Assembly: GCA_036258055.1 (NCBI GenBank)
Contig: DATAEK010000115.1
Coordinates: 1 to 50,892, forward strand
Origin: DATAEK01 sp036258055
Lineage (GTDB): Bacteria; Acidobacteriota; Vicinamibacteria; Vicinamibacterales; 2-12-FULL-66-21
Length of the DNA stretch: 50,892 nt
Direction: 5' to 3'
Part shown: positions 22,974-31,731 of the stretch, in pieces
How positions within the stretch are numbered: position 1 is the stretch's first letter
Layout: each line of letters begins with the position of its first letter
Program-made: the position numbers and the translations under genes
The notes under the pieces: model-generated
What the model saw: only the letters and a program-made list of their open reading frames with translations
Told to the model about the DNA's origin: nothing
Databases searched by the model: none

Positions 22974-24767
22974 ATGGCTCGATTACTCTCCGTGAACGTC
23001 GGACTCCCGCGGGATATCGCGTGGAAGGGTCGCACGGTGCGCACGGCGATCTGGAAGGATCCGGTGCGTCGCCGCTGTCGAGTCGGCCGGCTGAATCTCG
23101 ACGGCGACGGTCAAGGCGACCTGGCCGGACACGGAGGTGAGCAGCGCGCGGTTTTCGTCTACCAGATCGAATCGTATCGGTACTGGCAGGAGCAGCTGAA
23201 GAGAACCGACTTCGTCCACGGACAATTCGGCGAGAACTTGACGATCGAAGGACTGCCCGACGATACCGTCTGCATCGGCGACCGTTATCGCATCGGCAGC
23301 GCGCTGTTCGAGGTCACGCAACCTCGGGTGACCTGCTATCGCGTCGGTATTCGGATGAACGAGCCCCGCATGCCGGCCTTGCTGACCTCCAGCGGACGGC
23401 CGGGATTCTACTGCCGGGTCGTGCAGCCAGGTGAGGTGGGCGCCGGCGACGACATCGTGAAGGTGGGAGAGGCGAGTGAGCGAATGACCGTGGCCGAGAT
23501 CAACGCGCTTCTCTATTCGCCCAATCATCCGCGCGATCGACTGGAGCGCGCTTTGCGGATCGACGCGCTGTCACTCGGATGGCGCTCGTCATTCGAGGCG
23601 TTGCTGCAGAGCCACACCAGTGAGGCAGGGAGTGGTAACGCGGGGCTCGCGCCGGCAGCCGCGACGCATCCGGTGGCACCGGGATTTCGGGCGCTCGCGG
23701 TGACGGCGATCGAGTACGAGTCCGCGGACGTCCTGTCGCTGACGATGCAGAGTCCCGACGGTCAGCCGCTGGGCGCGGCTCTGCCAGGCCAGTACGTGGT
23801 CGTGCGTCTTCAACCGACGGCGGGTGGCCCGGCCGCCTCCGCTGAAGCTTCGGCGCCCAAGCCAATCTTTCGCAGCTACTCGCTCTCGGGCCCCCAATCG
23901 ACGGAGCGCTATCGAATCAGCGTGAAGATCGAGGCGAATGGGGCGGCTGGAACCTACCTCCGGGAGCATGTCCGGGTAGGCGACGCGCTCGACGTCAGCG
24001 GACCGCGCGGAAGCTTCATTCTGCAGTCCGGCGAGCGGCCGGTGGTGCTGCTCAGCGCGGGCATCGGGGCGACACCTGTGCTGGCGATGCTGTACGCACT
24101 GGCGGCGGCCCGCTCCACACGGCAGGTCTTGTGGCTGCACGGGGCCCGCGATCGGCAGCATCATCCATTCGCGGCCGAAGTCCGGCGCCTGATGCTTGCG
24201 CTTCCGCACGGCCGCAGCTATGTGTGTTACAGCAGGCCGGGCTCGCACGACACGATGACCGAGGACTTCGACGCGACCGGTCGCCTGTCGCGATCGGTCT
24301 TCGACGAGGTCGGCGTTCCGCGAGAGGCCGATGTCTACGTCTGCGGGCCGACTCGTTTCATGGCAGAGATGAAAGAGTCGCTCGCCACCGTGGGCGTGAC
24401 GCCGGAGCGCATTCACGTCGAACTCTTCAACGGCAGCGAGTCGATGACTCCAGGTGTCGTCAGCGTTGCGCCGCGAAGTCCGCATCTGCCCACCGACGAC
24501 GCCGATACCGGTCCTCTGGTATCGTTCGCGCGCAGTGGCATCGCCGCACACTGGAAGGCGTCGTCCTACCAGAGCATCTTGGAGTTGGCCGAAGCGTGCG
24601 ACGTCCCGGTCCGGTGGTCGTGCCGGACCGGTGTATGTCACAACTGCGAGAGCGGATTGGTCTCGGGGGCGGTCGTCTACGGACCGGAGCCACTCGACCA
24701 GCCCGCCGACGGCAACCTCCTCGTGTGCTGTTCACAACCGATTCGTGACGTCGTCATCGATTTGTGA
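22974..24767 (+). CDS. MOSC-domain protein fused to ferredoxin reductase and plant-type 2Fe-2S domains
   Basis: The 597-residue protein joins four modules. Residues 1 to about 160 form a MOSC domain like YiiM/YcbX, with LNLDGDGQGDLAGHGGEQRA, FGENLTIEGL and the molybdenum-cofactor cysteine in QPRVTCYRVG. A 3-alpha domain of the YiiM type follows (about 165-205). An FAD-binding barrel has RSYSLSGP, and the NAD(P)-binding fold has LLSAGIGATPVLAM and VYVCGPTRFM. The C-terminus is a 2Fe-2S ferredoxin with CRTGVCHNC and a last cysteine in LLVCC. Known MOSC enzymes of E. coli reduce N-hydroxylated bases using separate electron carriers; here the full electron chain is in one polypeptide. I chose ATG 22974, where the MOSC domain begins. 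The frame is open 51 codons upstream inside the previous gene. Confidence 0.88.
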   Translation: MARLLSVNVGLPRDIAWKGRTVRTAIWKDPVRRRCRVGRLNLDGDGQGDLAGHGGEQRAVFVYQIESYRYWQEQLKRTDFVHGQFGENLTIEGLPDDTVCIGDRYRIGSALFEVTQPRVTCYRVGIRMNEPRMPALLTSSGRPGFYCRVVQPGEVGAGDDIVKVGEASERMTVAEINALLYSPNHPRDRLERALRIDALSLGWRSSFEALLQSHTSEAGSGNAGLAPAAATHPVAPGFRALAVTAIEYESADVLSLTMQSPDGQPLGAALPGQYVVVRLQPTAGGPAASAEASAPKPIFRSYSLSGPQSTERYRISVKIEANGAAGTYLREHVRVGDALDVSGPRGSFILQSGERPVVLLSAGIGATPVLAMLYALAAARSTRQVLWLHGARDRQHHPFAAEVRRLMLALPHGRSYVCYSRPGSHDTMTEDFDATGRLSRSVFDEVGVPREADVYVCGPTRFMAEMKESLATVGVTPERIHVELFNGSESMTPGVVSVAPRSPHLPTDDADTGPLVSFARSGIAAHWKASSYQSILELAEACDVPVRWSCRTGVCHNCESGLVSGAVVYGPEPLDQPADGNLLVCCSQPIRDVVIDL

Positions 24768-24897
24768 AACCTGACCGTCACGCCCGGCTGCCAGGCACCT
24801 CTGGCCGCACGTGGAGGATGAGGGCGCCGCAGATCAGAGCGAAGCCGATGCGCGGCGCGAGCCAAGACCTCGTGCTCGATGATGGAAAGGAAGTCCA

Positions 24898-27318
24898 ATG
24901 TGGTCTGACATTCAGTACGCGCTTCGAAACATCGCGAAGAAGCCGCTCTTCTACTCCGTAGTGGTTCTGACGCTCGCCCTGGGAATCGGCGCGAACGCGG
25001 CAATCTTCACGGTGGTTAACGGCGTCCTCTTGCAGCCGCTCCCATACCCGCACCCAGAGCGCCTGATGATGGTGTGGACGCATAACCCTCGGCAGGGCTT
25101 CGACAAGGATGTCGGAACCTATCCGAATTTTGAGGACTGGCGCCGGGCGAGTCAGTCATTCGAACGGATGTCCGCGTACCGCGGGGCGAGCGTGACGCTG
25201 ACGGGGAGCGGGGATCCGGCGCAGATCCGTGGCGCCCGCGTCACCCATGAGTTCTTCGAGACGATGGGTGTCGTGCCGCTTCAGGGACGTGCCTTCAGTT
25301 CCGCCAACGGTCAGGCCGGCGGTGAGCGCGTGGTCATCGTCGCCCACGGGCTCTGGATGCGGCGGTTTGGGGCGGATGCTTCCCTCATCGGCCGACGCAT
25401 CGTGCTGGACGGTGTGCCCCACGAAGTGATTGGCGTCATGCCCGCGAGCTTCAAGCACCCTGCCGACGCCGAGCTCTGGTTGCCCCTCGCGCCTGTCGGT
25501 GAATTCCAGGCGCTTTTCGGCGCCCGTGGATCCTACTGGCTGACGATCATCGGCCGGCTGAAGCCTGGCGTGACATGGGTCGCCGCCCAATCCGAGATGG
25601 ATGCGATTGCCGGGCGTCTCGAGAAGGAATATCCGTCGAACGCCGGCATCGGCATCCGACTGGTTTCGATGCACGAGGAGCTGGTCGGCGACGTGAAGCG
25701 GCCGCTGCTCATTCTGCTTGGCGCCGTGTGTTTCGTCCTGCTGATCGCCTGCGCCAACGTCGCGAACCTGCTGCTGACACGCGCCGCATCGCGGCAGCGC
25801 GAGCTCGCGATTCGAGCCGCCCTCGGCGCGGACCGCGGCCGGCTGGTGCGGCAGCTCCTGACCGAGAGCGTCGTGCTCGGGCTCCTCGGCGGAGCCGCGG
25901 GGCTGATGCTCGCCACACTCAGCACGGATTTGCTTGAGACCCTCGCACCGGCTGAATTGCCCCGGCTGTCGGACATTACTCTTGACCGCCAGGTACTGGC
26001 GTACGCCGCTGGGGCATCGGTATTCACGAGCTTCCTGTTCGGCCTCCTTCCCGCTCTCCACGCGTCACGTGACTTGGGCGGGCATCTGAAGGAAGGCGGA
26101 CGCACGGGGACTGACGGCCGCCGAGGCGGCCGTGTACGTGCGGCGCTTGCCGTCGGTGAGCTGGCAATTGCGCTCGTGCTGCTCGTCGGTGCTGGCCTGT
26201 TGATCCGCAGTTTCATCGCGCTGAACAGTGAGGATCCTGGTTTTGCCACTCGCGGCGTGCTGGCGTTGCGCCTTAACCTGCCGGCCGCGGCCTATGGAGA
26301 ACCTGCCCGCATCACCGGCTTCTATGAGCAACTGGTCGAACGTCTGGATGCGCTGCCCGGCGTCGAGTCTGCGGGCGCAGGGTCATCCCTGCTCCTGTCG
26401 CGCCTGCCGGCCTCTGCCGGCATCAACATCGAGGGAAGGCCACCGCTGCCCGCAAATGCGCGGGACATTCCCGTTCCCTACGACTCGGTGACCCCAGGGT
26501 ACTTCTCCACGCTGCAGATCCCCTTGCGCAGAGGGCGGATGTTTACCCGCGCCGATGCGGAGCAGTCCCAGCAAGTCGTCATGGTCAACGAGACGTTCGT
26601 CAGACGGTTCTTTCCGGGCGAGGATCCGCTCGGCCGACGCCTGACATTCGAAAACCCCTCGCGGCCCGGCACTCGATGGCAGACGATCGTCGGTGTCGTG
26701 GCAGATACCAAGCGGGGCGGATTCGAGCGGGAGCCATGGGCGGAAACGTACTTCCCGATGCGCCAGGCTCCGGACCCGCAAGCCTTCGTCTTGCTGCGCA
26801 CCAACGGAGATCCGATCACGCTGATCGCGGCGGCCCAGGCGGCCGTCTGGTCGATCGACCGTAATCTGGCGATCGCCAGCATCCGCACCGTGCCCGAGCT
26901 TCTCGCGCAACGAGAACTGAACCGTCGTTTCACAACGCTGCTGCTCGGAGTGTTTGCGTCGGTCGCCCTCGTGCTCGCGATCATTGGAACTTACGGCGTG
27001 ATCGCGGACGCGACCGCGCAGCGGACGCAGGAGATCGGCATTCGCATTGCGCTCGGCGCGGACCGTCGGATGATTCTGCGGATGGTGCTCATCAGCGGAC
27101 TCCGGATCGCGGCTACCGGCCTCGCCATTGGCGTCTTCGGCGCCTTCGCTCTCACACACGTGCTCTCGGGCCTGCTGTTTGGCGTCAGCGCGCGCGACCC
27201 GCTGACGTTCGTCGTCGTCCTTGGAGCGCTGCTTGTCGTAACGCTCGCGGCCTGTTGGATTCCGGCGCGCCGCGCCATGCAGATCGAGCCGGTAATTGCG
27301 CTGCGAGGCGACGCCTAG
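24898..27318 (+). CDS. ADOP-type ABC transporter permease (MacB_PCD/FtsX), copy 1
   Basis: The 806-residue membrane protein has the duplicated MacB layout. Helix 1 at about 18-40 is in the conserved FYSVVVLTLALGIGANAAIF region. A periplasmic core domain (about 50-240) is followed by three-helix FtsX block one (CFVLLIACANVANLLLTRAA, QRELAIRAALGADRGRLVRQ). A second periplasmic domain (about 470-640) and FtsX block two come next (ASVALVLAIIGTYGVIADAT, QEIGIRIALGADRRMILRMV). It ends ALRGDA, the usual tail. No ATPase is encoded nearby and no PadR regulator precedes it. ggaaaggaag precedes the ATG. Members belong to the acidobacterial duplicated orphan permeases; cargo is unknown. A second copy lies at 31732. 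Confidence 0.92.
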   Translation: MWSDIQYALRNIAKKPLFYSVVVLTLALGIGANAAIFTVVNGVLLQPLPYPHPERLMMVWTHNPRQGFDKDVGTYPNFEDWRRASQSFERMSAYRGASVTLTGSGDPAQIRGARVTHEFFETMGVVPLQGRAFSSANGQAGGERVVIVAHGLWMRRFGADASLIGRRIVLDGVPHEVIGVMPASFKHPADAELWLPLAPVGEFQALFGARGSYWLTIIGRLKPGVTWVAAQSEMDAIAGRLEKEYPSNAGIGIRLVSMHEELVGDVKRPLLILLGAVCFVLLIACANVANLLLTRAASRQRELAIRAALGADRGRLVRQLLTESVVLGLLGGAAGLMLATLSTDLLETLAPAELPRLSDITLDRQVLAYAAGASVFTSFLFGLLPALHASRDLGGHLKEGGRTGTDGRRGGRVRAALAVGELAIALVLLVGAGLLIRSFIALNSEDPGFATRGVLALRLNLPAAAYGEPARITGFYEQLVERLDALPGVESAGAGSSLLLSRLPASAGINIEGRPPLPANARDIPVPYDSVTPGYFSTLQIPLRRGRMFTRADAEQSQQVVMVNETFVRRFFPGEDPLGRRLTFENPSRPGTRWQTIVGVVADTKRGGFEREPWAETYFPMRQAPDPQAFVLLRTNGDPITLIAAAQAAVWSIDRNLAIASIRTVPELLAQRELNRRFTTLLLGVFASVALVLAIIGTYGVIADATAQRTQEIGIRIALGADRRMILRMVLISGLRIAATGLAIGVFGAFALTHVLSGLLFGVSARDPLTFVVVLGALLVVTLAACWIPARRAMQIEPVIALRGDA

Positions 27319-27375
27319 CGCGACGATGACGAACAGAGGAGAACGCGCTCCTACGGACGTTCGGTGAAGCACCGG

Positions 27376-27993
27376 TCATCTGTGCATCACGGCGTGGGAA
27401 GGTGACGCGCCCACGCATTCACCGACCTTCACCGCGGGGGAATCCGATTCCGACGACAGATGGGTTTTGAGGAGATCGCCGGCCGCATGCCGAAATCGGC
27501 AGCGTGCGCCCGCCAGCGTGGACATGACGGTGCCGATCGGCACACCCATGACGTCGGCGATGTCCTTGTATGAAAGGTCTTCGAGTTCGCGCAGGATCAG
27601 GATTTCCCGGAACAGAATTGGAAGCTCGTTCAGAGCCTTCTCGACGAGGCGTCCGTCGGCGTTCTGGAGCAGTAGCTCTTCAGGATTCGATGTCCCGATG
27701 CGGCTCGGATGTATCTCTTCGTCGACTGGGGCGACCAGCTCGTGCGGACGCGTCTTCTGGAGCCACGCATAGGAGGTATTGCGCACAATTGTAAGCAGCC
27801 ACGCGCGTGCATCGCCGCGGCGGAACCCGGCGGGATATTGAAACGCGCGCAGATAGGCCTCCCGCACGACGTCCTCCGCATCTTCGCCGTTGCGCACCAA
27901 CCAGCGCGCCAGGTTGTAGGCGGAATCGAGGTGTGACAGAAGGAGGTCAGCAAGCCCGCCAACCTCCGCCGGGACAGGTATTCGCTCGCTCAT
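27376..27993 (-). CDS. ECF-subfamily RNA polymerase sigma factor
   Basis: The 205-residue protein has sigma region 2 (LDSAYNLARWLVRNGEDAED, VVREAYLRAFQYPAGF, RAWLLTIVRNTSYAWL) and region 4 (LNELPILFREILILRELEDL, SYKDIADVMGVPIGTVMSTL). It belongs to the RpoE-like ECF group with the DAED motif. The start is ATG 27993, with ccaggag ten bases upstream; the frame is open 67 codons further but that part overlaps the divergent promoter region. No anti-sigma factor gene follows on its strand. The C-terminus extends about 30 residues past region 4 (HLSSESDSPAV onward) with no known fold. It is divergent from the CadC-like regulator gene at 28209. Confidence 0.92.
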   Translation of the reverse strand: MSERIPVPAEVGGLADLLLSHLDSAYNLARWLVRNGEDAEDVVREAYLRAFQYPAGFRRGDARAWLLTIVRNTSYAWLQKTRPHELVAPVDEEIHPSRIGTSNPEELLLQNADGRLVEKALNELPILFREILILRELEDLSYKDIADVMGVPIGTVMSTLAGARCRFRHAAGDLLKTHLSSESDSPAVKVGECVGASPSHAVMHR

Positions 27994-28208
27994 CGGCGCG
28001 TTCTCCTGGAATGGCTCGGCACATACCGTTGCTCGAGCGTCGAATGTGCGCGCGGCGAACGGCGGGCGCAATGGAATGGCAATCCTGAGTCGCTGGCGTA
28101 TGAGTCCCCCGGCAAGTACCTCGAAGCGGAAGGTTTGCGCGGGATCCTCCTCTGCGAGGTTGTCAAACCGCTGGAGTGGTAGACTCGCCATCATCGACCC
28201 GCCATCCC

Positions 28209-30131
28209 ATGCCAGAGGCCAGCACTCCCGTGCGGCTCCGTTTCGGCGTATTCGAGGTTGATCTCCGAGCCGGCGAGCTGCGGAAGCACGGCGTGAGGCT
28301 CAGGCTTCAGGAGCAGCCGTTTCAGGTTCTGGCGATGCTGCTCGAACGGCCGGGTGAGACGGTGACCCGGGACGAGCTTCGCAACCGACTGTGGACCGCC
28401 GAGACCTTCGTCGATTTCGACCACGGCGTGAACAAAGCCGTCAACAGGATTCGGGACGCGCTCGGTGATTCGGCGACGAGCCCCCGGTTCGTGGAGACCG
28501 TCGCTCGGCGCGGTTACCGCTTCATCGCGGACGTTGCGGTCGCCGAAGGAGGTCCCCCTGCCAAGTCTGGGACCACGACTGGCGACCTTGTACCGGTCGA
28601 GAATGTCTCGGTCGCGCCTGTCGCAGCTCCGCCCTCGCTGGAGCGTTTGCGTCGCTGGCACCCCTGGACGATCACCGGCGTCGCCCTGGCTCTGGCGTCG
28701 ATCGTCATCGTCGTTTGGTCACGTCAGTCGAGCGCCCCGCAGCCGGCGACTATCCGCTCGCTTGCCGTACTGCCTCTCGAAAATCTCTCAGGCGATAACT
28801 CGCAGGAGTATTTCGCGGATGGGATGACCGACGAGCTGATCGCGACGCTTGGCCAGATCAGCGCGTTGCGCGTGATTTCACGGACTTCGGTGATGCAGTA
28901 CAAGCGGGCGCGCAAGCCGCTGCCGCAGATCGCGCGCGAGCTGAACGTGGACGCCGTCGTCGAAGGCACTGTCATCCGTTCCGGCGGTCAGGTTCGGATC
29001 ACGGCCCAGTTGATCGAGGCGCGCGACGACAAGCACCTGTGGTCCGCTTCCTACGACGGCGACCTGCGTGACGCGCTGACGCTGCAGAACAACGTCGCGC
29101 GGGCGATCGCCGAGCAGATCCGGATCAACCTCAACCCGCAGGAACAGGCCACGCTGACGCAGAAGAGGGTCGTCGACCCCGAGGCGTACGAGGCGTATCT
29201 CAAGGGCCGATACTTCTGGAACAAGCGAACGGGTGACGATCTCGAGAGGGCGATCGAGTACTTCGACCGGGCGATTGAGCGGGATCCAACCTACGCACAG
29301 GCGTTTAGTGGCCTGGCCGACACGTATGCGCTGTTGGGCGACTGGGAATATGGCGTGCTGGCCCCCAAGGAAGCGCTCCCTCGAGCGAAAGCCGCGGCCC
29401 TCAAAGCGCTGCAACTCGACAACACGCTCGGCGAGGCGCACACCTCGCTTGCGTTCTGTCTGGATGCATTCGATTGGGATTTGAAATCCGCCGAAACGGA
29501 ATTTCGGCGAAGCATTGAGCTGAACCCGGGGTACGCGACGGCTCATCATTGGTATGCGTGGCACTTGAGCTTACTTGGGAGAGATAACGACGCGATCGCC
29601 GAGCTGAAGAAAGCGCAATCCCTCGATCCACTCTCGCTGATCATCAACGCCGACCTCGCGGAGCTTTTGCTGATTGCGCATTTCACGGATGAATCGATTC
29701 AACAGAGCCGCAAGACGATCGAGATGGACGTGAATTTTCCTCTCGCTCACAATCAACTGGCCGTTGCCTACCTCCAAACTCACAGACTCGATGAAGCAAT
29801 CTCGGAGCTCCGAAAAGCGGTCCAGCTTTCCGCAGGCAGCCCGACCTGCACAGCCAACCTTGCCCGTGCCTTCGCCGCATCAGGCAGGAGAAACGAGGCG
29901 GTAGAACTCCTGGGCGATCTGAAAAAGCGCTCGCGAGCCAGCTCCTCGAATGCCTCGGAGATTGCCCAGGTCTATGCGGCGCTCGGCGACAACGAGCAGG
30001 CGATTACTTGGCTCGAGACGGGCTACCAGGAGCGATTCAACCCCAGCGTCCTCCTGCGGCCGGGGTTCGATCCGCTCCGCGCCGACCCGCGATTCCAGGA
30101 TCTCGAACACCGGGTTGGGCTCAGCCGATGA
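28209..30131 (+). CDS. CadC-like transmembrane winged-helix regulator with TolB-like and TPR domains
   Basis: The 640-residue protein starts with an OmpR-type DNA-binding domain (1-105: LRFGVFEVDLRAGELRKHGV, VTRDELRNRLWTAETFVDFD, FVETVARRGYRFIADV). One membrane helix lies at about 155-175 (WTITGVALALASIVIVVW). A TolB-N/FlgO-like domain follows (about 190-310: LAVLPLENLSGDNSQEYFAD, LNVDAVVEGTVIRSGGQVRI), then TPR repeats to the end (AIEYFDRAIERDPTYAQAFS, AIAELKKAQSLDPLSLIINA). The architecture matches one-component regulators such as CadC, with the TPR part in the periplasm. ATG 28209 is preferred to an in-frame GTG at 28176, as homology begins just after it; neither has a clear ribosome site. 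Confidence 0.9.
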   Translation: MPEASTPVRLRFGVFEVDLRAGELRKHGVRLRLQEQPFQVLAMLLERPGETVTRDELRNRLWTAETFVDFDHGVNKAVNRIRDALGDSATSPRFVETVARRGYRFIADVAVAEGGPPAKSGTTTGDLVPVENVSVAPVAAPPSLERLRRWHPWTITGVALALASIVIVVWSRQSSAPQPATIRSLAVLPLENLSGDNSQEYFADGMTDELIATLGQISALRVISRTSVMQYKRARKPLPQIARELNVDAVVEGTVIRSGGQVRITAQLIEARDDKHLWSASYDGDLRDALTLQNNVARAIAEQIRINLNPQEQATLTQKRVVDPEAYEAYLKGRYFWNKRTGDDLERAIEYFDRAIERDPTYAQAFSGLADTYALLGDWEYGVLAPKEALPRAKAAALKALQLDNTLGEAHTSLAFCLDAFDWDLKSAETEFRRSIELNPGYATAHHWYAWHLSLLGRDNDAIAELKKAQSLDPLSLIINADLAELLLIAHFTDESIQQSRKTIEMDVNFPLAHNQLAVAYLQTHRLDEAISELRKAVQLSAGSPTCTANLARAFAASGRRNEAVELLGDLKKRSRASSSNASEIAQVYAALGDNEQAITWLETGYQERFNPSVLLRPGFDPLRADPRFQDLEHRVGLSR

Positions 30132-30309
30132 ACCGTCAGTCGGTGTGCTTCTGCCCGCTTTCATGTGTGTCGTTCCTCTTTGATCGAACGCTCGAATCGA
30201 GCGCCACTCACTGAGGAAGACTGAATTCGGCACCGCGCTATTCACTCCGTAAGCGCCGCGAGGCCGCTGGAATAGCCCACGCCTGCAGCCAGTTTACGAA
30301 GCTGCGGGA

Positions 30310-31662
30310 ATGAGACATCTCATCTTGTGCGGGGACCGCGCGCGACGTATCACACCGCTGCTGTGTTTCGGAGGGGCGTGCGTGCTTCACATCTGCGCAC
30401 TCGGCCTCGCGTGGTGGCACATCTCCGGCGCCCTGATCTTGAGTGGCGCGCCGGGTAGTCGCATGGTGGCGCTCGGCAGGTTGATCGGCCTGCTCGTCGG
30501 GTCGGCGGTGCTGCTTCAACTGGCCCTCGTCAGCCGTCTCCCATGGATCGAACCTTCCCTCGGATGCGACCGGCTTTACCGTCTGCATCGATACTGCGGT
30601 TTTGTTGTCGCAGCGCTGTTCCTCGGTCATCCGGTGTTGCTGACGCTCGGAAATGCGCGGCGTCATCACGTCGCACCCAGCCGGCAATTCTTGGACATCG
30701 CGACGGACTGGCCGTATGCCCGGCCGGCGATCGTGGCGAGCGTGATCATCGCGCTTGTCGTGGCATCGTCGGTCCCGCCGCTCAGGCGCCGTCTGACGTA
30801 CGACGCATGGCACGGCGGTCATCTCGCCATGTATTTCGCGGTCGGCCTCGCATCCCTCCATCAGGCGAGCGGAGCAGAAATGCTCAAGCAGTTGTGGTGG
30901 GGGTGGTATTGGATGGCGCTGCACTTCGCGGTGGTCGGCGCTTTGGTTGTGTTTCGCGCCGGCCGGCCGCTGTTCAAACTTGCGCAGCACAGATTCCGGA
31001 TCGACAGGATCGTTTCGGAGAGCGACGACGTCACGTCGGTATATCTGACGGGGCGGCGGCTCGAGCGATTCTCATTCCGTGGCGGGCAGTACGCGAATGT
31101 GGCGTTTCTCACGAAAGGCCTGTGGGTGCCGCATCCCTTTTCGTTCTCTTCGGCGCCGAACGGACGATTCCTGAGGATCTCGATTAAGGCGGTCGGCGAC
31201 TTCACCAGTCGAATTCGTGATCTGACGCCCGGCGCCGTGGTCCTGCTCGAGGGTCCATTAGGAGCTTTCACCACTGCCGGCGCGGCGATCGGTCGCAAGT
31301 ACCTGATGGTCGCCGGAGGGATCGGCATCACGCCGATCCGGGCGCTCATCGAGTCGCTCGCAGTCGACGATCGCGACGTCGTCCTGGTGTACGCGGCCAG
31401 GACGGTCAACGATCTCGTCTTCGCTGCCGAGTTGCGGGGGCTCACGCCGCGCTGCCATTTCGTCCTATCACTGGCGGCAAATACCGACGACGGTCATGAA
31501 CACGGCCGGGTTGATGGGGCGATGCTCGCGAGGCTGGTTCCCGACGTCCAGGAACGCGAAGCGTTTGTTTGCGGACCTCCGCCGATGATGAACAGCGTGA
31601 TCGGCGCGCTTCGCGTGTTGGGGGTGAGCGGATCGCGCATTCATCACGAGCGATTCGCGTGA
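30310..31662 (+). CDS. Ferric-reductase-like transmembrane flavocytochrome
   Basis: The 450-residue protein passes electrons from NAD(P)H via FAD to haem and then to an outside acceptor. About six helices fill residues 15-220. Paired histidines in RLHRYCGFVVAALFLGHPVL and DAWHGGHLAMYFAVGLASLH suit two b-type haems, as in FRE/NOX and MsrQ-type domains. The cytoplasmic half is a ferredoxin-reductase module: FSFRGGQYANV, HPFSFSSAP for FAD, VAGGIGITPIRALIE for NAD(P), and FVCGPPPMM. No 2Fe-2S domain is present. It could be a ferric reductase or a superoxide-forming oxidase; sequence alone cannot decide. ADOP permease 2 follows 69 bases downstream on the same strand. Confidence 0.88.
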   Translation: MRHLILCGDRARRITPLLCFGGACVLHICALGLAWWHISGALILSGAPGSRMVALGRLIGLLVGSAVLLQLALVSRLPWIEPSLGCDRLYRLHRYCGFVVAALFLGHPVLLTLGNARRHHVAPSRQFLDIATDWPYARPAIVASVIIALVVASSVPPLRRRLTYDAWHGGHLAMYFAVGLASLHQASGAEMLKQLWWGWYWMALHFAVVGALVVFRAGRPLFKLAQHRFRIDRIVSESDDVTSVYLTGRRLERFSFRGGQYANVAFLTKGLWVPHPFSFSSAPNGRFLRISIKAVGDFTSRIRDLTPGAVVLLEGPLGAFTTAGAAIGRKYLMVAGGIGITPIRALIESLAVDDRDVVLVYAARTVNDLVFAAELRGLTPRCHFVLSLAANTDDGHEHGRVDGAMLARLVPDVQEREAFVCGPPPMMNSVIGALRVLGVSGSRIHHERFA

Positions 31663-31731
31663 GGCGCCGCCCGGAAACAAGCCCCACGGGTACTCGTTTT
31701 AGGGAGGCGCATCAGTGATAAGGTCTCCCCG

